Shown piece after piece: positions 1 through 5,991 of a stretch of 5,991 nucleotides of DNA. The position numbers and the translations under genes were made by a program. Position 1 is the stretch's first letter; the number at the start of each line of letters is the position of its first letter. The notes beneath the pieces were generated by a model. The model did not search any database. It was not told the origin of the DNA and worked only from the letters and a program-made list of their open reading frames with translations. Source of the DNA: an uncultured Pseudomonadota bacterium (lineage in GTDB: Bacteria > Pseudomonadota > Alphaproteobacteria > RF32 > CAG-239); the NCBI GenBank assembly GCA_902767055.1, contig CACXFX010000094.1, positions 1 to 5,991 of the forward strand, given 5' to 3'.

Positions 1-48
1 AAAGGCGCGGTTTTGGTTTAATGACGGTAAATAATATGGAGAAAATTT

Positions 49-1050
49 ATGAATAAAAAGCAATTTGTAAAAATATTAAGTTTTATGATGTTTGTATGTT
101 TTAAGGTATCAGCCGATAATATGTCATCTTGCGGCGAAAATTGTTCTTGGTCTTTTGATGAAACAACACATACTTTGATGATTAGCGGTACGGGAGATAT
201 GAAAAATTATGGTCCGGTTGGTGATCATGACATTCTGTCGGCAGAAGAAAAAGCAGCTTTACTCGCGTCACGTCCGTGGCATAATATTGCTTCCGAAGTG
301 GAAAATGTGGTTGTTTCAGGGGTGACAAGTATCGGTGCTAGGGCTTTTCAAAGAATGGATAATTTACAAAATATAACAATTTCAGATTCTGTGACATCTG
401 TTTATCGTGCTTTTTTAGCCTTCGATAATTCTTTAACAAGTATCACGTTGCCAAATTCAATAACAAGTATTGAACCACATGCTTTTTCGAGTCTTTATAA
501 TCTTGAGAGTATTAATATTCCGGAATCGGTCACATATATCGGAGATAAAGCATTTGATGCCGCAAAATCTTTGATAAGTATGATTATTCCCGATTCGGTA
601 ACATCTATTGGTGACGATGCTTTCGATAGAACAACTGCCACCATTTACTGTGCATCCTCATCACCATGCGCAGGTAAAGGCTCAGAAAATATCGTGCCTT
701 ATGAAAGACAAGGCGGAGTTTATATTTTAGACGGCAAATTTTATACCTCTCTTGAAAATATGCAAAAAGATATTTCGCGTGAAGCGGAGGATACAAATGA
801 TTATACCTGCGGAACAGATAAAAACAAATGCAAACGAGATGTTTTGGAGGCGAAAGGTATTTGTCAAGGCTCAGCGTGTGACACGTTTATCCAAAGCGAC
901 GGCAATTATATGTTAAAATATAACGGCAAAACGTATCAATCGATTAATGATTTGCTCAAAGGCAATTATGATAAACGGCGGATTTATACAATCGAAGAGG
1001 CTAATTTTGTGGCGGGTGATAAAAACCGTGTGTCGATTAAATATCGCTAG
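49..1050 (+). CDS. Secreted BspA-type leucine-rich-repeat protein (LRR_5 family)
   Basis: This is a probable surface or secreted protein of 333 residues; BspA-like repeats usually serve in binding or adhesion, but no ligand can be read here. Residues 1-22 look like a Sec signal peptide: a Lys-rich start, a hydrophobic core and a likely cut after VSA. No lipobox is seen. Residues 28-55 hold the N-terminal module common in these proteins (paired Cys, WSFDETT, LMISGTGDM). LRR units of exactly 23 residues run at 92-114, 115-137, 138-160 and 161-183, with a partial unit to about 201; the core pattern is VTSIG..AF...L..I.IP.S. The tail (202-333) is Cys-containing and ends in a basic-aromatic stretch, RIYTIEEANF to SIKYR. 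The start is supported by GGAG seven bases upstream of ATG. The gene looks more AT-rich than the helicase beside it, which suits an accessory gene. Family call is firm; function is inferred. Confidence 0.9.
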   Translation: MNKKQFVKILSFMMFVCFKVSADNMSSCGENCSWSFDETTHTLMISGTGDMKNYGPVGDHDILSAEEKAALLASRPWHNIASEVENVVVSGVTSIGARAFQRMDNLQNITISDSVTSVYRAFLAFDNSLTSITLPNSITSIEPHAFSSLYNLESINIPESVTYIGDKAFDAAKSLISMIIPDSVTSIGDDAFDRTTATIYCASSSPCAGKGSENIVPYERQGGVYILDGKFYTSLENMQKDISREAEDTNDYTCGTDKNKCKRDVLEAKGICQGSACDTFIQSDGNYMLKYNGKTYQSINDLLKGNYDKRRIYTIEEANFVAGDKNRVSIKYR

Positions 1051-1090
1051 GTTACACTCTTTTTAAATATGAGCCGTAAACCATTTTTTT
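1050..1090 (+). terminator. Possible intrinsic terminator of the LRR gene, inside the helicase 3' end
   Basis: GGTTAC (1050-1055) can pair with GTAAACC (1076-1082) with one bulged A, and CTC (1057-1059) with GAG (1071-1073) inside it. After one A comes a run of seven T (1084-1090). Read on the + strand this has the shape of a rho-independent terminator placed right after the LRR stop codon. It lies wholly within or against the last codons of the convergent helicase gene. The stem is interrupted and not GC-rich, so confidence is moderate. On the - strand no T run follows the stem, so it would not end helicase transcription. Confidence 0.4.
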
Positions 1091-3262
1091 GCCGACTTTA
1101 TCAAAATAAACCTCACATTTATCATCGGCTTCAACGCGCATCAACGTCCCGTAACCAAAGCTTTGATGCCAAACGCGCACACCTTTCACATTTTGTTTTG
1201 CTCTTTGCTGATAATTCGTTTTTTGGTATGAATAACCGTACGATTGACGAGGTTGATAAGCATTTCTGACAATTTCCAAACATTCGCTCGGCAATTCATT
1301 TAAAAATCGTGACGGCTCACAATTTTCCCATTGTCCGAAAATTTGGCGTGCAAAAGCCACATAAATATAAACCTTTTGCTTGGCACGCGTCAAAGCCACA
1401 TAAGCCAGCCTGCGTTCTTCTTCCAAAGCCGCAGTTCCCCCTTCACTTAAGGCGCGCTCATGCGGGAAAAGTCCCTCTTCCCAACCTGGCAGAAAAACCA
1501 CATCAAATTCCAAACCTTTGGCGGAATGAAGCGTCATGAGCATCACATTGTTCGATGAAGTGACATTATCCGTTTCGGTGACTAAACTGACATGCTCCAA
1601 AAATGCATCAAGCGTCGGATATTCAGCCTCATCACTCATCACATTAATCAGCTCTCTGATATTTTCGATCCGCCCCTCGGATTCGACACTGTCTTCGGAT
1701 TTGAGCATATCGATATAACCCGATTCCTCGGTCACACGCTCGGCAAGCTCTGCAAGTTTTAATTCTTTGGCGGCCTTTTGCCATTCGTCAAAATGGCCCA
1801 TTAACTCAACCGAAGAACTTAAAAGCTGTCCCGAAATCAGTTTTAAATCAGCCATTTGCCGCACGGCATCAAAAAGCGACATATGATTTTGAGCCGCATA
1901 ATCTTTGAATTTTTTGACACTCGTCGCCCCGATATGACGCGCGGGCTTATTGATGATTCGTTCAAAAGCCAAATCATCACCGCTTTGAGCAATCACACGC
2001 AAGTACGCAAGAACATCTCTGATTTCGGCCCGCTCATAAAATTTCGGCCCGCCGATGACCTGATAAGGAACGGCCTCAGCAATCAGCTTTTCTTCCAAAA
2101 CACGCATCTGCGCGGCCGTACGCACCAAAATCGCCATCTGAGAATACTCAAAATTTTGACGATGCAAATTTTCAATCTCTCGCACAAGAGTTAACGCTTC
2201 TTCCGTGCCGCTGTATGTACTGATAAGCTTGATTTTCTCGTTGTTGCACATATTTGCAGGTGAATTTTTCGCAACTCTTAACGTTTTACCCAAACGCCCG
2301 TCATTGTGCCTGATTAAACAAGATGCGGCCGTCAAAATATTTGCCGTCGAACGATAGTTTTGCTCAAGACGAATCACGCGCGCATTTGCAAAATCTTTTT
2401 CAAAGCGCAAAATATTTTCAATCTCCGCCCCGCGCCATGAATAAATTGATTGATCATCATCCCCGACACAGCAAATATTGCCGTGTTTTTGCGCAAGCAA
2501 CCGAAGCAATAAATATTGCGTCACGTTTGTATCCTGATACTCATCAACCATAATGTATTTAAATTGGGATTGATAATTTTCCAAAACTTCCTGATGGGCC
2601 AAAAAAATCTGCAACACATACATAATAATGTCGCCAAAATCGACGGCATTTAATTCCTTAAGGCGTGCCTGATATTTTTGATAAACCATTGTCGTCACAT
2701 TGCCCTTAAAATCTCTGGCAATCTGCTCGGGTGTCAAATTTTTATCCTTAAAGCGCGAAATTTTTTCGACAAGTGCCGCAGGCGGATACTTTTTTTCATC
2801 AATCCCTTCGGCTTGCAAAATTTGCTTAACCACTCTTTTTTGATCATCTTCATCTAAAATCGTAAAATTGCTTTTAAGCCTGACAAATTCGGCATGACGG
2901 CGCAAAATTTTGACGCAAATACTGTGAAATGTCCCAAGCCACACACTGTCAGCCACAGAGCCGATAAGCTCCTGAACACGCAGTTTCATTTCTTTGGCCG
3001 CTTTGTTGGTAAAAGTGACGACCAAACAGTTCCAAGCATTTGCCAAACCGTTTGATAATATATAAGCAAGACGCGTGGTCAAAACACGTGTTTTTCCCGT
3101 ACCGGCACCCGATAAAACAAGAACCGGCCCCTCGGTTGCTTTAACCGCCTCTTTTTGCTCAACATTTAAGGCTTGCATCCAATCAAACTCAGGCCTTAAA
3201 GCACTGATATTGTCATAAGTTTTTTTATCCTCAGTTTCGGTTAGATCAAATATATTGCTCAT
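1052..3262 (-). CDS. uvrD: UvrD/PcrA-family 3'-5' DNA helicase (superfamily 1)
   Basis: ATP-driven DNA-unwinding enzyme of the UvrD/PcrA/Rep group, used in nucleotide excision and mismatch repair and in clearing proteins from DNA. Numbering from the ATG (736 aa), all helicase motifs are intact: Q motif around residue 33-40 (NVEQKEAV), Walker A GAGTGKT (52-58), Ia TFTNKAAKEM (83-92), II DEYQDT (240-245), III GDDDQSIYSWRGA (268-280), IV LEQNYRS (299-305), V MTLHSAKGLEFD (576-587) and VI EERRLAYVALTRAKQ (615-629). A Gln/Tyr-rich linker (about 670-690) leads to the C-terminal Tudor-like domain (VWHQSFGYGTL to KMVYGSYLKRV). That domain marks true UvrD/PcrA rather than Rep, and in PcrA it contacts RNA polymerase. 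I prefer ATG at 3262, with AGAAG 11 bases upstream. An in-frame TTG at 3292 would add ten residues (746 aa) but lies outside the conserved fold. The choice between uvrD and pcrA as name is conventional. Confidence 0.95.
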   Translation of the reverse strand: MSNIFDLTETEDKKTYDNISALRPEFDWMQALNVEQKEAVKATEGPVLVLSGAGTGKTRVLTTRLAYILSNGLANAWNCLVVTFTNKAAKEMKLRVQELIGSVADSVWLGTFHSICVKILRRHAEFVRLKSNFTILDEDDQKRVVKQILQAEGIDEKKYPPAALVEKISRFKDKNLTPEQIARDFKGNVTTMVYQKYQARLKELNAVDFGDIIMYVLQIFLAHQEVLENYQSQFKYIMVDEYQDTNVTQYLLLRLLAQKHGNICCVGDDDQSIYSWRGAEIENILRFEKDFANARVIRLEQNYRSTANILTAASCLIRHNDGRLGKTLRVAKNSPANMCNNEKIKLISTYSGTEEALTLVREIENLHRQNFEYSQMAILVRTAAQMRVLEEKLIAEAVPYQVIGGPKFYERAEIRDVLAYLRVIAQSGDDLAFERIINKPARHIGATSVKKFKDYAAQNHMSLFDAVRQMADLKLISGQLLSSSVELMGHFDEWQKAAKELKLAELAERVTEESGYIDMLKSEDSVESEGRIENIRELINVMSDEAEYPTLDAFLEHVSLVTETDNVTSSNNVMLMTLHSAKGLEFDVVFLPGWEEGLFPHERALSEGGTAALEEERRLAYVALTRAKQKVYIYVAFARQIFGQWENCEPSRFLNELPSECLEIVRNAYQPRQSYGYSYQKTNYQQRAKQNVKGVRVWHQSFGYGTLMRVEADDKCEVYFDKVGKKMVYGSYLKRV

Positions 3263-3277
3263 ATTAACGTTTGCTTC

Positions 3278-3306
3278 TTGTATTTTTTTCAAAATTTGCC
3301 TATATA
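3278..3306 (+). promoter_or_regulatory. Candidate promoter for the moxR-DUF58 operon
   Basis: TTGTAT (3278-3283) and TATATA (3301-3306) are separated by 17 bases; TATATT at 3303-3308 is an overlapping alternative -10 with a 19-base spacer. Both hexamers match the sigma70 consensus only partly. This lies in the 107-bp region between the divergent helicase and MoxR starts and would give a leader of roughly 55 bases. I could not find an equally good promoter for the helicase on the other strand; the near-palindromic TATATA could be shared. Confidence 0.35.
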
Positions 3307-3369
3307 TTAAAGCAGATTAAACAAAAAAAGAGTTTAAATTTTCTTTTGTTCACAGGGAAAGGTTATTTA

Positions 3370-4359
3370 ATGTCGGATTTAACAAAAAAAGTTTTTGAAT
3401 TAAAAGCTCACCTTGAAAGCGTCATTGTCGGTCAAGATGATCTGATCAAAAAAATGCTGATTGCGCTTTTGTCCTCAGGCCATATACTTTTGGAAGGCGC
3501 CCCGGGACTTGCCAAAACCAAGGCGATTAAAACGCTTGCCGCTTCGGTTAACGCAACATTTAATCGCATTCAGTTTACGCCGGATTTATTACCGTCAGAT
3601 ATCACGGGCAGCGACATTTATCTTGCCAAAGACAATCGTTTTGAATTTCAAAAGGGTCCGGTGTTTGCCAATTTTGTGCTTGCCGATGAAATCAACCGTG
3701 CACCGGCAAAAGTCCAATCCGCGCTTTTAGAGGCGATGGCCGAACATCAAGTCAGTGTCGGCTCAAAAGTTTACGGTTTGCCCGATTTGTTTATGGTGAT
3801 GGCCACCCAAAACCCGATTGAGCACGAAGGGACTTATAACTTACCCGAAGCTCAGCTTGACCGTTTCTTGATGTATGTTAAAATAAATCAGCCCGATGCT
3901 TTAACCGAAAAGAAAATTTTAAGACTTGTCCGTGCAGAAGATATGGCTTGCGGCGATGACAAAGAATGTTGGGAAAAAGATAAAACCGAGTACAAAAAAA
4001 TGTCCACTGAAGAAATTCTGGGCGCACATCAGGAAGTCTTGCGCGTCCATACTTCCGACGAGGTTGAAAATTATATCGTTGCTCTTGTGATGGCCACTCG
4101 CTATGCCGATAAATACAGCACTGACTTAAAAGATGTCGTCAGATTCGGTGCCAGCCCGCGTGCCACCATTGCACTTGATAAATGTGCTAAAGCCAACGCT
4201 TGGCTTGAAGGACGGGATTTTGTGACGCCGGAAGACATCCACGCCATTGCCTATGACGTTTTGCGCCACCGCATTATTTTAAGCTTTGAAGCACTGGCAG
4301 AAAATTTAACCGCCGATGATGTGATTGAAAGGCTTTTAAGAACGGTTCCGTTGCCTTAA
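3370..4359 (+). CDS. MoxR-family AAA+ ATPase
   Basis: This is a 329-residue cytoplasmic AAA+ ATPase of the MoxR group, whose members act as chaperones that mature or remodel partner complexes. Visible motifs in order: Walker A GAPGLAKT (43-50), the family signature FTPDLLPSDITGS (69-81), Walker B FVLADEINRAP (102-112), sensor 1 ATQNP with the following NLPEAQLDRF (145-166), and sensor 2 GASPRA (260-265). The C-terminal lid domain is complete and the length is normal for MoxR. Residues about 190-212 form a short charged stretch between core and lid that looks locally elaborated. ATG at 3370 is chosen because AAAGG sits seven bases upstream; a TTG at 3271 would add 33 residues that run through the candidate promoter and precede the domain. 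It lies 15 bases upstream of the DUF58 gene, so the two are almost certainly co-transcribed. The client process is not identifiable from sequence. Confidence 0.94.
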   Translation: MSDLTKKVFELKAHLESVIVGQDDLIKKMLIALLSSGHILLEGAPGLAKTKAIKTLAASVNATFNRIQFTPDLLPSDITGSDIYLAKDNRFEFQKGPVFANFVLADEINRAPAKVQSALLEAMAEHQVSVGSKVYGLPDLFMVMATQNPIEHEGTYNLPEAQLDRFLMYVKINQPDALTEKKILRLVRAEDMACGDDKECWEKDKTEYKKMSTEEILGAHQEVLRVHTSDEVENYIVALVMATRYADKYSTDLKDVVRFGASPRATIALDKCAKANAWLEGRDFVTPEDIHAIAYDVLRHRIILSFEALAENLTADDVIERLLRTVPLP

Positions 4360-4362
4360 TAT

Positions 4363-4366
4363 GAGG
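4363..4366 (+). promoter_or_regulatory. Ribosome binding site deciding the TTG start of the DUF58 gene
   Basis: GAGG lies eight bases upstream of TTG at 4375, in the 15-base gap after the MoxR stop. An ATG at 4361 overlapping this site is in another frame and opens only ten codons, so it is not the start. The next in-frame ATG codons fall inside the conserved part of the protein or well downstream without such a site. Confidence 0.7.
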
Positions 4367-4374
4367 ATAAAACA

Positions 4375-5307
4375 TTGGTTTTTTCAGCCTTAAAATCCGT
4401 TTTTGCTAAAAAAGAAAAGTCAGATTTTGACGAGTCTTTTGCGCCGAGTTTCAAAACGCTGATGAAAATGAAACACGATGTGGCTTACCTAAAAAATTTC
4501 GGATTTAAGAAAACAACTCGGCTGACGGGTGATTCAAAATCGGCTTTCAAAGGCCGCGGGATTGAGTTTGAAGAAGTTCGCGCTTATGCATTCGGCGACG
4601 ATTTGCGTGATATCGACTGGCGCGTCACCGCCCGCAAAAATCAGCCGTTTACCAAAATTTATATGGAAGAAAAAGACCGACTGGTTTACCTCTGGCTTGA
4701 TTTGTCTGAAAAAATGTATTTTGCGACAAAAGGCGAGTTAAAATCGGTGACAGCCTCTAAAATCGCGGCACTTGTAGGTTGGCTTGCTCTTTCTTATCAG
4801 GATCGATTCGGGCTTGCCCTTTACAATGGCAGACAAACTTATTTGTTTGAACCTCAAAAGCATCAGGACTATTTTTTGTCGATCTTAAAAAAAATAGAAC
4901 AGGTCGCTCGCGAAAATATAAATCTTTCAGAGACAACCGAAGATTTTCTTAAATCATTTCAATTGTTGCAAAAAAAAGCCGGTCGCCAAGCGATTATGTT
5001 TTTTGTCGGCTCATTTGATGAAGCTTCTCTACAAAAAGTTTTGCCTTTGCTTAAAAACAATGAAGTTTACGTCATTGACATCTTTGATCCGTTGGAAGCC
5101 CAAACACCGCCCAAAGGAGATTATTTTGCTTTTTATAACGGACAAAAGGCCGTTTTATCGGCTGGCTCTGAAAAATTCGATACGATTTATCAAAATCATT
5201 TTGAAAACAAACGTCAAAATTTGCAAAATCTGTGCTTAAAATACGGTGCGCATTATCGCCCCGTGCAAACAAATTTACCTATATCAGCCCAGATAAAACC
5301 GATTTAA
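4375..5307 (+). CDS. DUF58 domain-containing protein, MoxR partner
   Basis: DUF58 proteins are regularly encoded next to MoxR ATPases and are thought to be partners or clients in envelope-associated assembly; the biochemical role is not settled. The signature is clear: KGRGIEFEEVRAYAFGDDLRDIDW (residues 59-82), followed by ARKNQPFTKIYMEEKDR (86-102). Next comes a von Willebrand A-like strand, YLWLDLSEKM (105-114), whose D-x-S-x-x-M resembles a partial metal-binding (MIDAS) site. The remaining alternating strands and helices (for example QAIMFFVGSFDE at 205-216 and VYVIDIFDP at 231-239) fit a VWA-type fold. There are no membrane segments, so this is the soluble 310-residue form. Translation starts at TTG with a good ribosome binding site. 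The usual downstream VWA or BatA-like genes are missing. The extreme C-terminus (about residues 299-310) may be altered; see the frameshift finding. Confidence 0.93.
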   Translation: MVFSALKSVFAKKEKSDFDESFAPSFKTLMKMKHDVAYLKNFGFKKTTRLTGDSKSAFKGRGIEFEEVRAYAFGDDLRDIDWRVTARKNQPFTKIYMEEKDRLVYLWLDLSEKMYFATKGELKSVTASKIAALVGWLALSYQDRFGLALYNGRQTYLFEPQKHQDYFLSILKKIEQVARENINLSETTEDFLKSFQLLQKKAGRQAIMFFVGSFDEASLQKVLPLLKNNEVYVIDIFDPLEAQTPPKGDYFAFYNGQKAVLSAGSEKFDTIYQNHFENKRQNLQNLCLKYGAHYRPVQTNLPISAQIKPI

Positions 5308-5356
5308 CCCCGACCTTAAACAACCTAACCGAATGATTTAGGCAAAAAAATTTCAT

Positions 5357-5411
5357 ATTTTGTCAAAAAAACACTTGCACATAGTTAAAAAATAGTGTAT
5401 ATTTCGTTTAT
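5357..5411 (+). repeat. Promoter-bearing direct repeat, copy 1
   Basis: This 55-bp block matches 5686-5741 with, by my hand count, six substitutions and one missing A in an A tract. It starts ATTTTGTC, runs through an A tract, and ends at TTCG.T.AT just past the -10 box. Weaker similarity extends upstream to about 5343 (A-rich, then TTTCAT) and downstream through the leader to the start codon. Similarity is clearly higher here than in the coding regions that follow. Confidence 0.88.
5375..5403 (+). promoter_or_regulatory. Sigma70-type promoter of the first small gene
   Basis: The -35 box is TTGCAC (5375-5380), the spacer is exactly 17 bases, and the -10 box is TATATT (5398-5403). An A tract (5365-5371) just upstream could act as an UP element. 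The predicted leader is about 35 bases. The same arrangement is repeated before the next gene, which strengthens the call. Confidence 0.82.
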
Positions 5412-5445
5412 CATTCTTATAATATTTGCTTGGAGGATTTGCAGA

Positions 5446-5718
5446 ATGGTTATGATCAGAGAATCTTTTGCAGAAAACGAAGGTGCGATGAATCTTGCGC
5501 GCGCCATCGGGATTGTTTTTTCTCCGGATGCTCAAAAAAATAAAGATTATCAAGAAGCATTGGAATTTATTGAAAGCAAGCCCGCTGCTCTGCGAATGAT
5601 TGAAAATGATCCGAAACTGTCTGCTCGTTACAAACAAATTAAAGAACAAAAAGCCGTTGCAGACGTATCTTTTGAAAAAAATTGCATTTTGTCAAAAAAA
5701 ACACTTGCAAATGGTTAA
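5446..5718 (+). CDS. Small uncharacterised protein, first copy of a tandem pair
   Basis: I do not recognise this 90-residue protein. It has no signal peptide, membrane segment or known catalytic motif; it is rich in charged residues and reads as mainly helical and cytoplasmic. It is paralogous to the next gene. The starts line up (MV.IR against MVRIK), then MN at 15-16 and IV at 23-24, then DYQEALEFIESKPAA (34-48) against RYQEAVDYIKRNPEA. ATG at 5446 is chosen because GGAGG (5432-5436) sits nine bases upstream and because it matches the paralogue. An in-frame GTG at 5395 would overlap the -10 box and is rejected. The last ten residues (81-90, from ILSKK on) are encoded entirely within the second promoter repeat, so this tail may not share the ancestry of the rest. 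It has its own promoter and is separated by 138 bases from the DUF58 gene. Confidence 0.82.
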   Translation: MVMIRESFAENEGAMNLARAIGIVFSPDAQKNKDYQEALEFIESKPAALRMIENDPKLSARYKQIKEQKAVADVSFEKNCILSKKTLANG

Positions 5719-5741
5719 AAAATAGTATATACTTCGCTCAT
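5686..5741 (+). repeat. Promoter-bearing direct repeat, copy 2
   Basis: This is the second copy of the block at 5357-5411, about 329 bases downstream. It has one extra A in the A tract and keeps the 17-base spacer. Its first 33 bases lie inside the coding sequence and stop codon of the preceding small gene. Confidence 0.88.
5705..5733 (+). promoter_or_regulatory. Sigma70-type promoter of the second small gene
   Basis: The -35 box is TTGCAA (5705-5710), the spacer is 17 bases and the -10 box is TATACT (5728-5733). The -35 box is within the last codons of the upstream gene, and its TAA stop (5716-5718) falls in the spacer. The distance from the -10 box to the start codon is 43 bases, against 42 in copy 1. 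Confidence 0.8.
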
Positions 5742-5776
5742 AATTGTTAATTTCGTTTATTTGGAGAATTTTAAAA

Positions 5777-5991
5777 ATGGTTAGAATTAAAGATGATGAA
5801 ACGCAAGACATCACTATGAATGCTTCCGTTGCTACTCGGATTGTCATCGCAGACAAAACCAATCCGCGTTATCAGGAAGCCGTGGATTATATTAAGCGCA
5901 ATCCTGAGGCTCAAAAAGAGTATCTTAAAACGTGTACACAAATGGACAGAAAACCGGAGATTGATTTTGATGGTATTGAAGGTGCATCACC
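5777..5991 (+). CDS. Small uncharacterised protein, second copy, cut off by the window end
   Basis: An open frame begins at ATG 5777 with GGAGA (5763-5767) nine bases upstream, the same spacing as the first copy. It runs for 71 complete codons to the window edge with no stop. The product starts MVRIKDDETQ and contains RYQEAVDYIKRNPEAQ (31-46), the segment shared with the upstream gene. By hand I count about 13 identities over the central 38 positions, with a two-residue gap. The C-terminal part (from about residue 52, including KPEIDFDGIEG) has no visible counterpart in copy 1. No signal peptide or membrane segment is seen in the visible part. Function unknown. Confidence 0.76.
   Translation, partial: MVRIKDDETQDITMNASVATRIVIADKTNPRYQEAVDYIKRNPEAQKEYLKTCTQMDRKPEIDFDGIEGAS

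Noticed and set aside
1..34. Possible 3' end of an upstream gene
   Set aside because: Two frames are open to a stop here (ending at 21 and at 34), both short and both protein-like. There is too little sequence to choose, so no feature is given.
1300..2560. Several + strand open frames of 60-112 codons
   Set aside because: They are antisense shadows of the helicase gene, whose motifs are continuous across the region.
3263..3292. TTG-initiated ten-residue extension of the helicase
   Set aside because: The ATG at 3262 is a better start codon with an acceptable AGAAG site, and the extension is not part of any domain. It cannot be fully excluded.
3271..3369. TTG-initiated N-terminal extension of the MoxR protein
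   Set aside because: It overlaps the candidate promoter and the divergent gene start, encodes a hydrophobic/Lys stretch unlike MoxR N-termini, and the ATG at 3370 has a strong ribosome binding site.
5324..5350. Hairpin CCTAA/TTAGG after the DUF58 gene as a terminator
   Set aside because: The stem is only five base pairs with a nine-base loop and is followed by an A run, not a T run, on the transcribed strand.
5362..5367. TTGACA on the - strand within the promoter repeat, suggesting a divergent promoter
   Set aside because: No acceptable -10 box follows at 16-18 bases in either copy, and no - strand gene lies downstream.
5353..5649. 98-codon open frame on the - strand
   Set aside because: It lies opposite the promoter repeat and the better supported small gene, and has no convincing ribosome binding site or paralogue across copy 2.

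Overview
The window is compact bacterial chromosome, moderately AT-rich, using the standard code with TTG as an occasional start and no introns or RNA genes. The helicase and the MoxR/DUF58 pair read like core genes of a Gram-negative bacterium. The secreted BspA-type leucine-rich-repeat protein recalls host- or gut-associated lineages. An AT-rich, host-associated alphaproteobacterium is my best guess, but that is inference from style only; nothing here fixes the taxon.

Layout: (1) 49-1050 (+) is a secreted leucine-rich-repeat protein with five consecutive 23-residue repeat units, the last one partial. (2) 1052-3262 (-) is a full-length UvrD/PcrA superfamily 1 helicase. It converges on the first gene with one base between the stop codons, so the likely terminator of the LRR gene lies inside the 3' end of the helicase gene. 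(3) A 107-bp divergent intergenic region precedes a two-gene (+) operon, 3370-4359 (MoxR-family AAA+ ATPase) and 4375-5307 (DUF58 protein, TTG start). (4) 5308-5991 holds two tandem, paralogous small genes (5446-5718, and 5777 running off the window end). Each is preceded by a nearly identical ~55-bp repeat carrying a textbook sigma70-type promoter with a 17-bp spacer.

How they work together: MoxR and DUF58 are a well-known partnership in which a MoxR ATPase acts as a chaperone or remodeller for envelope or metal-insertion processes and DUF58 is its partner; the usual downstream VWA/BatA genes are absent. The helicase acts alone in DNA repair and replication-fork clearance. The part that looks least described is the right end: a duplicated promoter-leader-gene cassette making small, probably cytoplasmic proteins of a family I do not recognise. 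The second promoter is embedded in the last codons of the first gene. The array may continue beyond the window.
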